Positions 7,619-12,376 of a DNA stretch of 20,855 bases are shown here, piece by piece. Every line of letters starts with the position of its first letter. The first letter of the stretch is position 1. The notes under the pieces were generated by a model that saw only the letters and a list, made by a program, of their open reading frames with translations, was not told where the DNA came from and searched no databases. This DNA is from a virus, in the IMG/VR virus record IMGVR_UViG_3300020459_000086, positions 1 through 20,855 of that record. One strand, written 5' to 3'. A program made the translations under genes and the position numbers.

Positions 7619-8251
7619 ATGGCGATTACCAACGGGTATATAACCCAAAACGATTTAAAAGCTTTTGTAGGTATACCTACAGACGATACCGCCGACGACG
7701 ATCTCCTAGATAACGCCATTAACGGCGCTAGTAGACAAATAGACGCGTTTTGCGGGCGTAAGTTTTACGCCGATACTAACGCAAGCGCAAGAGAATTTTA
7801 TACAAGAGATTTTTATAGGTTGTTTGTAGATGATATAAGTACTACAACTAGCTTAGTTGTTAAATATGACGATGATGATGACGGTACTTATGAAGTAACC
7901 GTACCAAGTAGCGATTATAAATTATTACCCATAAACCAAGTAGTAGGCGGTATAGAGGGTAGCCCATATTACGTAATAGAATTACAAAGCAACGGCGAAT
8001 ATGAATGGCCTTTAAGCGATACTTCAAACCGACCATTTGCGCAAATAACCGCTAAATGGGGATATGCTACAACACCCGAACCAATTAAATACGCTTGTAA
8101 AATGTTAGCAAGCGAATTATTTGCTATGCGTAACGCTCCTTTAGGGGTAGCTGGCGTAGGAGATTTTGGCGTGGTAAACGTACAACAAAATAGGGAGGTT
8201 ACCCGGTTGTTACTACCGTTTAGAAAAGCAAGCGTAATAGGTATTGCTTAA
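7619..8251 (+). CDS. Head-tail connector protein (HK97 gp6-like)
   Basis: 210 residues. The N-terminal pattern ITQNDLKAFVGI, then DDDLLDNAINGASRQIDAFCGRKFY, is the helical start of gp6/gp15-type head-completion adaptors that sit under the portal. It is followed by a beta-rich insertion and a C-terminal helix (PIKYACKMLASELFAMRNAPLG). The ring extends the portal and provides the attachment surface for the stopper or tail. It lies after the capsid cluster and shares one base with the next neck gene, as expected for head-tail connector operons. A GACGATCTCC half-palindrome lies at 7697-7706 within an Asp-Asp-Leu run. Confidence 0.8.
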   Translation: MAITNGYITQNDLKAFVGIPTDDTADDDLLDNAINGASRQIDAFCGRKFYADTNASAREFYTRDFYRLFVDDISTTTSLVVKYDDDDDGTYEVTVPSSDYKLLPINQVVGGIEGSPYYVIELQSNGEYEWPLSDTSNRPFAQITAKWGYATTPEPIKYACKMLASELFAMRNAPLGVAGVGDFGVVNVQQNREVTRLLLPFRKASVIGIA

Positions 8252-8673
8252 TGGCTAGCTTGCAAGAAATAAGGGACGGTATAAAAACTACTTTAGAGGG
8301 TAATATATCCGGTTTAAGGGTTTACGATGTAGTACCCGATTACAGTATTAACTTTCCGGTAGCTATCGTACTACCTACCAATATAGAGTTTAATATAGCT
8401 ATGCAACGCGGAACAGATTTATACAACTTTGACATTTTAGTAGCGGTTGAGCGGGGTAATAGCCGTACCGCTCAAGATAAATTAGACGCGTTTATAACAG
8501 GCGCGGGTGGTAGTAGTTTAAGACAGACTATATTTAATAATAGAACGTTAGGTTTAACCGATACGGACGCAACTATAACAAGCGTAGGCAACTATGCTGC
8601 CGATGTAAATTTAAACGGCATAGACGCGGTTGGAGCAAACCTAAGTTTAGAAGTTTATACAAAAGGAACTTAA
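8251..8673 (+). CDS. Neck / tail-terminator-like protein
   Basis: 140 residues. The opening LQEIRDGIKTTLEGNISGLRVYDVVPDYSINFPVAIVLP is the recurring pattern of small phage neck proteins: a helix, then 'glrvyd..pd.v..P.a.v'. The middle part (YNFDILVAVERGNSRTAQDKLDAFI) alternates a strand and a helix as in tail-terminator (gpU/gp17-like) proteins. This class caps the tail tube and joins it to the head. The gene starts on the last base of the connector gene and is followed after 1 nt by a small TTG-start gene. Assignment between tail terminator and stopper is uncertain. Confidence 0.65.
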   Translation: MASLQEIRDGIKTTLEGNISGLRVYDVVPDYSINFPVAIVLPTNIEFNIAMQRGTDLYNFDILVAVERGNSRTAQDKLDAFITGAGGSSLRQTIFNNRTLGLTDTDATITSVGNYAADVNLNGIDAVGANLSLEVYTKGT

Positions 8674-8674
8674 A

Positions 8675-8830
8675 TTGAAATTTAAAATTATAGGAACAAA
8701 AAAAATAGATGATAAAGAGCCGGGCGAAATAATAGATCTCCAAGATTTAGACCAAATATTAACCCTTACCCAAGCCGGCCATATAGAAAAGATTAAAAAA
8801 GTTAAAAAGATTAAAAAGGAAAATAAATAA
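8675..8830 (+). CDS. Small connector-region protein with Lys-rich tail (TTG start)
   Basis: 51 residues from TTG 8675, 1 nt after the previous stop, with AAAAGGA at 8661-8667 as ribosome site. The TAA shares its last base with the ATG of the tail gene (TAATG). The core (PGEIIDLQDLDQILTLTQAGHIEKI) resembles a family of very small phage proteins with 'GDxVDL.xxxAxxLxxxGxxE' found among head-tail genes. The C-terminus is a run of lysines and isoleucine/valine (KIKKVKKIKKENK). The coupling at both ends and the ribosome site make it credible although it has no ATG. Its role is unknown. Confidence 0.65.
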   Translation: MKFKIIGTKKIDDKEPGEIIDLQDLDQILTLTQAGHIEKIKKVKKIKKENK

Positions 8831-9555
8831 TGGCTAAGTATGTATTTACAGACGGTAAAGTTTTTTTAGACGGTTATGATTTAAGCTCAAACATTAACGC
8901 GGTAACTTTAGATATTACCGCCGATGAAGTTGAAGTAACAACTTTACAAAGCGGGGGATTTAAAGAAAGATTAGGCGGTCTTAAAGACAGTACAATCTCT
9001 ATGGACGGTTTTTTTGAAAGCGGGGCTAATAAACCCGACGCTTTACTAGGGGCTAGCGTTGGAAACGAAATAATTACGACGATCGTCCCGGACGCCGGCG
9101 TAGGCAATATTGCTTACTTTTTAAAATCTAAATTATTTAGTTATAACATTTTTGGAGCCGTTGGCGAAGTAGCGCCATTTAATATTAGTAAAAGTCAAAG
9201 TAGCGACATAGTTGTAAGGGGTACTATTGCTATAGACGGTAGTATTACGGCTAGCGGAAATACTAGCGGGGCGCAACTGGGTGCCGTATCATCGACCCAA
9301 AACGTTTATGCCGTTGTACATTGTTACGGCGTAAGCGGAACTAGTACCCCTACTATTACTTTTAAATTACAATCGGACGATAATAGCGGATTTACTAGCC
9401 CTACAGATAGAGCAACCTTTACAGATATAACCGCAATAGCTAGCGAAATTAAAAAAGTAAGCGGGGCAATTACCGACGATTATTGGCGTTTAAATTATAC
9501 CGTTACCGGTACTAATCCAAGTTTTGATATTCACGCAACAATAGGCATAGGATAA
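8830..9555 (+). CDS. Tail tube-type protein, long paralog with C-terminal extra domain
   Basis: 241 residues. Residues 1-130 align with the 135-residue protein at 10966 (MAK[YF]V, DLSxxxxxVTLDITADEVE, FKxRLGGLKDxTxSxD, PDAG). These features belong to major tail proteins of siphophages. Residues about 135-241 form an extra beta-rich domain (QLGAVSSTQNVYAVVHCYG, KLQSDDNSGFTSPTDRATF, ITDDYWRLNYTVTG) of a type often attached to phage tail-tube or decoration proteins. The codons for residues 26-36 are almost identical to those of the shorter paralog. It could be the real tube protein with the short form as a minor component, or the reverse. It ends 10 nt before a cassette promoter region with a different gene content. 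A palindrome is at 9078-9087. Confidence 0.8.
   Translation: MAKYVFTDGKVFLDGYDLSSNINAVTLDITADEVEVTTLQSGGFKERLGGLKDSTISMDGFFESGANKPDALLGASVGNEIITTIVPDAGVGNIAYFLKSKLFSYNIFGAVGEVAPFNISKSQSSDIVVRGTIAIDGSITASGNTSGAQLGAVSSTQNVYAVVHCYGVSGTSTPTITFKLQSDDNSGFTSPTDRATFTDITAIASEIKKVSGAITDDYWRLNYTVTGTNPSFDIHATIGIG
9078..9087. repeat. Palindrome GACGATCGTC, copy 3 (coding, other frame)
   Basis: Exact copy in the long tail-tube paralog, read in a different frame as Thr-Ile-Val, so the conservation is of DNA and not of protein. Confidence 0.85.
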
Positions 9556-9732
9556 GCGAGAAAATAGGCCATTGTGCGCCCGTGTGCGCCGTTTGTTTTT
9601 AAGGCCTTAACAAGTTACCGTAACTAAAAAAAAGTACGTTTTTTTTAGAAAATCCAAGAAAAACCTTACAAAACCTAGCTTTTGCTTATATAATGTACCT
9701 ATATAAACAATTACTTAGGGAGGTAATACAAA
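9556..9732 (+). promoter_or_regulatory. Promoter/operator region of the accessory cassette
   Basis: 177 nt without a gene. An 8-bp direct repeat TGTGCGCC occurs at 9573-9580 and 9583-9590, one helical turn apart. TTAAGGCCTTAA (9599-9610) is a perfect palindrome. GTTAC-C-GTAAC (9614-9624) is an inverted repeat. CTAAAAAAAA (9624-9633) and TTTTTTTTAG (9639-9648) form a perfect 10-bp inverted repeat with a 5-nt loop. The promoter itself follows. The density of symmetric sites suggests binding of one or more regulators; none is identified. Confidence 0.6.
9666..9694 (+). promoter_or_regulatory. Sigma70-like promoter for the cassette
   Basis: A perfect -10 box TATAAT lies at 9689-9694, 17 bp after a weak -35 box TTACAA (9666-9671). 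Transcription would start near 9701, leaving a 30-nt leader with the strong ribosome site AGGGAGG (9717-9723) before ATG 9733. It is the best canonical promoter in the window. Confidence 0.7.
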
Positions 9733-10056
9733 ATGGAAGAGCAATTACAAATACTAGAAATGTTAATAGTTAATTGTAATAAAGCCGTAAGCGATTTTAT
9801 GGCTAGTACAAAAAAACAAGATAAAGTTGAAAGCGCAAGTAGGGTTAGGGAGTACCAAAACTTATTTTGCGAATTAGCTAACAAACAATTAGGGGTTGAA
9901 GTTGTAGATGATAGTTTTAACTTTTTATTTAATGAAGTTGGTATAAATGATTTTGAATTTTATACCGCTATAGATTATTTAAGCCAAGTTGAGCAAAAAG
10001 AAAGACAAAAACAACAAGCTAAAGATTACGCTAAATGGTGTAAGGAAAATTTATAA
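9733..10056 (+). CDS. Cassette protein 1, unknown function
   Basis: 107 residues with the strongest ribosome site in the window (AGGGAGG about 9 nt before ATG). The protein is mainly helical: an N-terminal helix (EEQLQILEMLIVNCNKAVSDFM), a second helix (RVREYQNLFCELANKQLG), an acidic/aromatic middle (VVDDSFNFLFNEVGINDFEFYTAIDYL) and a charged C-terminal helix rich in Lys/Gln. There is no signal peptide, membrane segment or recognised motif. It is the first gene of a four-gene unit with its own promoter, inserted between two tail genes. Small size and composition recall early or host-takeover genes rather than virion proteins; that is inference. Confidence 0.75.
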   Translation: MEEQLQILEMLIVNCNKAVSDFMASTKKQDKVESASRVREYQNLFCELANKQLGVEVVDDSFNFLFNEVGINDFEFYTAIDYLSQVEQKERQKQQAKDYAKWCKENL

Positions 10057-10256
10057 TGGATTTTCTAAACGCAACAGAAACTAAGTTAGTTAGGTATATC
10101 GTAAAAAATACGAGCGTACTAGCTAACTTAGATGAAGTAGATACAAACGTAATTTTAACCGCCGGTAATTTAGCTAAGGTAGATACCGATACTATAAGTA
10201 CCGTTAAGGTTAGGGTTGCTTTAATGCAAGTTAAAAAAAACTTAGGGGGTAAGTAA
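10056..10256 (+). CDS. Cassette protein 2, unknown function
   Basis: 66 residues; the ATG overlaps the previous stop (TAATG) and its own TAA overlaps the next ATG, so it is translationally coupled on both sides. Sequence: an N-terminal helix (LNATETKLVRYIVKN), then SVLANLDEVDTNVILTAGNL and a basic C-terminal helix (TVKVRVALMQVKKNLGGK). This could be a small helix-turn-helix-like or protein-binding domain, but no known motif is clear. I do not recognise a family. Confidence 0.65.
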   Translation: MDFLNATETKLVRYIVKNTSVLANLDEVDTNVILTAGNLAKVDTDTISTVKVRVALMQVKKNLGGK

Positions 10257-10600
10257 TGAACGTATTTAATGATATTGCAAAATTAATGGATAATACAACT
10301 ACGGTTTATGAAGTAAAAGTAACTACGGAATTTATCGTAGAAGTATCGGCCGATAATCCAACTAAAGCAAAAGAAAAGATAGATAACTATTTAAACGGTA
10401 AATATGAAACCGACGGAGATCGTGATAAAGACGCTTACAACGATTGGTTACATTTTATAAACCCGGACGAACTATTAGAAAAAAAAGATAGCTATAAAAT
10501 CTTTAGGCCTAAATATATAACAAAAGGAGATAAAAGTAGGGTTATGTATAAACGCGAACAACAATTAGAAAAGGAAAGGGAAGATAATGGCTTTAAGTAG
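10256..10600 (+). CDS. Cassette protein 3, unknown function
   Basis: 114 residues. The segment TVYEVKVTTEFIVEVSADNPTKAKEKIDNYL resembles the small alpha/beta unit found in many phage proteins in which 'Y.V.V...f.VeV.A.n..eA...a.' forms two strands and a helix. The rest is strongly charged (ETDGDRDKDAYNDWLHF, MYKREQQLEKEREDNGFK). It overlaps the next gene by 14 nt. A GGAGATCGTG site is at 10415-10424. Cytoplasmic and soluble; function unknown. Confidence 0.65.
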   Translation: MNVFNDIAKLMDNTTTVYEVKVTTEFIVEVSADNPTKAKEKIDNYLNGKYETDGDRDKDAYNDWLHFINPDELLEKKDSYKIFRPKYITKGDKSRVMYKREQQLEKEREDNGFK

Positions 10601-10796
10601 AAAATATTATCAATTATTAGCAAAAGAAATAAACGAATTATATTTAGAGGTTGCGTACGTTCCAAACCAAGCGCTAAGCGAACTATTAGATAAATTAATA
10701 AATAATTTAGCTATAAAGTTTAAAGAGGATAACGCAAACTTTAACCACGAGCTATTTTTAAAAGCTTGTTTAAAAGACGTAACTAATACTCCCTAA
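10587..10796 (+). CDS. Cassette protein 4, small conserved phage-type protein
   Basis: 69 residues. The layout 'MALSRKYYQLLAKEI....', a middle helix and a C-terminal 'FKEDNANFNHELFLKACL' matches a widespread family of small phage proteins that end in 'F..DNP.FD...F..AC', usually found among early genes and of unknown function. It starts inside the 3' end of the previous gene, preceded by AAGGAAAGGGA. It ends 18 nt before a strong terminator stem. Presence of an early-type gene in the tail operon supports the view that this is an inserted accessory unit. Confidence 0.7.
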   Translation: MALSRKYYQLLAKEINELYLEVAYVPNQALSELLDKLINNLAIKFKEDNANFNHELFLKACLKDVTNTP

Positions 10797-10813
10797 GTAT
10801 AGGTACGATAAAT

Positions 10814-10846
10814 AAAAACCCGGCGCGCTTAACCGCCGGGTTTTTT
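10814..10846 (+). terminator. Strong rho-independent terminator closing the cassette
   Basis: Left arm 10814-10825 (AAAAACCCGGCG) pairs perfectly with 10834-10845 (CGCCGGGTTTTT) around an 8-nt loop, with a run of six T at 10841-10846. This is a textbook intrinsic terminator and the only one of this strength in the window. It would stop cassette transcription, and also read-through from the upstream structural operon, before the short tail gene. Confidence 0.93.
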
Positions 10847-10855
10847 CTTTCCTTG

Positions 10856-10898
10856 AAATGACGATCTCCGTAAAAAACTGGACGATCGTCATTTTTTT
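10856..10898 (+). terminator. Second hairpin with T-run built from the palindrome half-sites
   Basis: AAATGACGATC (10856-10866) is the perfect reverse complement of GATCGTCATTT (10884-10894); the loop is 17 nt and the right arm merges into seven T (10892-10898). The right arm is also part of the exact palindrome GACGATCGTC at 10881-10890. It may act as a second, weaker terminator or as an operator with two spaced half-sites. The structure is seen; the role is inferred. Confidence 0.5.
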
Positions 10899-10911
10899 AA
10901 TGTCATACTAC
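10881..10911 (+). promoter_or_regulatory. Intergenic palindrome element upstream of the short tail gene
   Basis: GACGATCGTC (10881-10890), then 7 nt, then TAATGT (10898-10903) where the related elements at 15832 and 20099 carry TTTAAT and TATAAT. The 15-mer TTAATGTCATACTAC at 10897-10911 recurs exactly at 15806-15820. A promoter here would restart transcription after the cassette terminator, with a leader reaching the AAGGAG ribosome site at 10954-10959. Promoter function is inferred. Confidence 0.5.
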
Positions 10912-10965
10912 CGTTAGCTTATCTAATCCTACTTAAAATTTAATTAGTAAGAAAAGGAGAAAACA

Positions 10966-11373
10966 TTGGCTAAGTTTGTTTTAACAAACGCTATGGTAAA
11001 AATTAATAGCGTTGATTTAAGTGACCACGTAAGTAGCGTTACTTTAGATATTACGGCCGATGAAGTTGAAGATACTCCGTTCGGTCAAACTTTTAAAAGT
11101 AGATTAGGCGGACTTAAAGACGGTACATTAAGTATAGATTTCCAACAAGACTTTGCTGCAAGCGAAGTGGACGCTACTTTATTTCCGTTATTAGGTACGG
11201 TTACTACTTTTGAAATTAGGCCAGACGCGGGCGCGGTTGCGTCTACCAATCCAAAATATACTGGGTCGGTATTAGTAAACCAGCACCAACCCGTAGCTAA
11301 CGGCGTCGGTGAATTGGCGACTATGAGCGTATCATTTCCAACTTCGGGGACGATTACAAGGGCTACTTCTTAG
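10966..11373 (+). CDS. Tail tube-type protein, short paralog (TTG start)
   Basis: 135 residues from TTG 10966 with AAAAGGAG 7 nt upstream. The whole protein matches the N-terminal domain of the 241-residue protein at 8830: MAKFVLTN, VDLSDHVSSVTLDITADEVE, FKSRLGGLKDGTLSID, RPDAGA, and a beta-rich C-terminus ending in GTITRATS. The pattern is that of siphophage major tail proteins, which polymerise into the tube around the tape measure. It stands directly before the tail-assembly chaperones, the normal site of the major tail protein. It has its own upstream regulatory region, separate from the other tail copy. Confidence 0.8.
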   Translation: MAKFVLTNAMVKINSVDLSDHVSSVTLDITADEVEDTPFGQTFKSRLGGLKDGTLSIDFQQDFAASEVDATLFPLLGTVTTFEIRPDAGAVASTNPKYTGSVLVNQHQPVANGVGELATMSVSFPTSGTITRATS

Positions 11374-11374
11374 T

Positions 11375-11641
11375 ATGGATAAATTACAAGGGTTACACCA
11401 ACTCACGCTTGTACTTGATGACGGAACTAAAAAAGAAGTAACTTTAAGGCCTATAGATTTTGTTGCGCTAGAACGTAAGTTTGGTCAAAGGCCAGCTAGC
11501 GAGTTAGAAAATTTAGGTTTTGAGGAATTAATGTATTTATGTTGGAACGCTAGTAAGCGTACCGGCGTAACTGACGATTTTGATAAATGGCTAAATACCG
11601 TAGCAACTATAGACGGTTTAGGTGGCGAAGACCCCAAATAA
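11375..11641 (+). CDS. Tail assembly chaperone, short form (gpG-like)
   Basis: 88 residues; ATG 11375, 1 nt after the tail-protein stop. The sequence LTLVLDDGTKKEVTLRPIDFVALERKFGQ followed by a helical region (ELENLGFEELMYLCWNASKR) is the usual 'T.rp.D...fEr.fg......E.l.yLaW.a..R' pattern of siphophage tail-assembly chaperones. They bind the tape measure before tube polymerisation and are not in the virion. Position between major tail protein and tape measure fits. The stop is placed directly after a slippery run. Confidence 0.85.
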   Translation: MDKLQGLHQLTLVLDDGTKKEVTLRPIDFVALERKFGQRPASELENLGFEELMYLCWNASKRTGVTDDFDKWLNTVATIDGLGGEDPK

Positions 11642-11787
11642 CCGGTAGCTACTATTTAGATTTAATAGCAGATATAAGTTTAGCTGCCGGGCTAAACCCT
11701 AAAGATGTAGCGGAACTACCGCTACCTATGTTTATAGCTTTACAAAATGCCTTAAATAAAAGAGCGGAAAATAATAAAAATGGCTAA
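11375..11787 (+). CDS. Tail assembly chaperone, -1 frameshift form (gpGT-like)
   Basis: A second open frame, -1 relative to the chaperone, continues past its stop to TAA 11785-11787. Slippage of the Pro codon CCC (11633-11635) back by one on the four-C run gives a fused product of about 137 residues joining ...GGEDP to QITGSYYLDLIADISLAAG and ending ALNKRAENNKNG. The downstream part has the 'Yy.dliadislaaGl....v..lpl.m..al..a' pattern of the T half of chaperones. The same arrangement exists in lambda G/GT and most siphophages. An ATG at 11587 opens the second frame but has no ribosome site and would encode an unlikely Arg-rich start. The last 8 nt overlap the next gene. Confidence 0.75.
11632..11641 (+). 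other. Putative -1 frameshift site CCCCAAATAA
   Basis: The 0-frame reads GAC CCC AAA TAA. Four consecutive C let the P-site prolyl-tRNA re-pair perfectly after a -1 step, after which CAA ATA ACC is read. It is not a full X XXY YYZ heptamer because the A-site Lys codon AAA would face CAA. The zero-frame stop directly follows and may pause the ribosome. Confidence 0.6.
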
Positions 11788-12376
11788 AGGAATAACTAAA
11801 AGGACAAGCCAAAGCGGTATTGCCGTTAGCGGGTTAAACGATACCATTTTTGGTTTAAGAGAATTAGAGCAAGGTAAAGAAGTTAAAAAAGCTTTACGGG
11901 GTTTACATAAGGAGATCTCAAAAGAAGTAGAAACCCAAGCCCGTACAAGCGCTTTAAGACAATCGGTAAGCGGACGCCCGGCGCCTAAAAGAACACAAGG
12001 GGCGAAAGGTTTTGTAGGGGGCGGTACCGACCGTAGCGCTTTTTTAGATATTAGAAAAACTAACAAGTTTGTACGTAACTTAGAGTTTGGTCGTGATTTT
12101 CAATTTTTAAATTTTTATAATAGACAACAAGGTAAAGGTAATAACGTAAGCGCAAACGCTACGGGTATATTTTTTCCAGCTAACCAACTTAAAAGGCGAG
12201 TTTATAAAAAATGGATTGGTAATAAATGGAGATCTACTGGAGTTTTTCCGGAGGGGGCAAAAATACACGGTTACGTTGCCGAGCCTACTATAGCTAAGGC
12301 CGTACCGGGTATAACCGAAGATTATAGCGACCGTATGTTTGATACAGTTAAAAAAGCAATTAAGGAAAATAAATAA
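11780..12376 (+). CDS. HK97 gp10-like / minor tail-completion protein
   Basis: 198 residues. A basic N-terminal half with 'GLNDTIFGLRELEQGKEVKKALRGLHKEISKEVETQAR' followed by RPAPKRTQGAKGF and GFVGGGTDRSAFLDIR, then an 'NLEFGRDF' motif and a C-terminal helix (DRMFDTVKKAIKENK), resembles HK97_gp10-type proteins, which usually act in neck or tail completion. Such genes normally sit with the connector genes; here it lies between the tail-assembly chaperone and the tape measure. It overlaps the frameshifted chaperone by 8 nt and the tape measure by one base. Family assignment is moderate. Confidence 0.6.
   Translation: MAKGITKRTSQSGIAVSGLNDTIFGLRELEQGKEVKKALRGLHKEISKEVETQARTSALRQSVSGRPAPKRTQGAKGFVGGGTDRSAFLDIRKTNKFVRNLEFGRDFQFLNFYNRQQGKGNNVSANATGIFFPANQLKRRVYKKWIGNKWRSTGVFPEGAKIHGYVAEPTIAKAVPGITEDYSDRMFDTVKKAIKENK

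Noticed and set aside
9624-9648. A8/T8 inverted repeat as terminator of the upstream tail operon
   Set aside because: An A-T-only stem is weak and the T-run is part of the stem; it is reported as a symmetric site in the promoter region instead.
11587-11787. Separate 66-aa gene starting at ATG 11587
   Set aside because: No ribosome site and an implausible Arg-rich start; better explained as the -1 frameshift extension of the tail chaperone.
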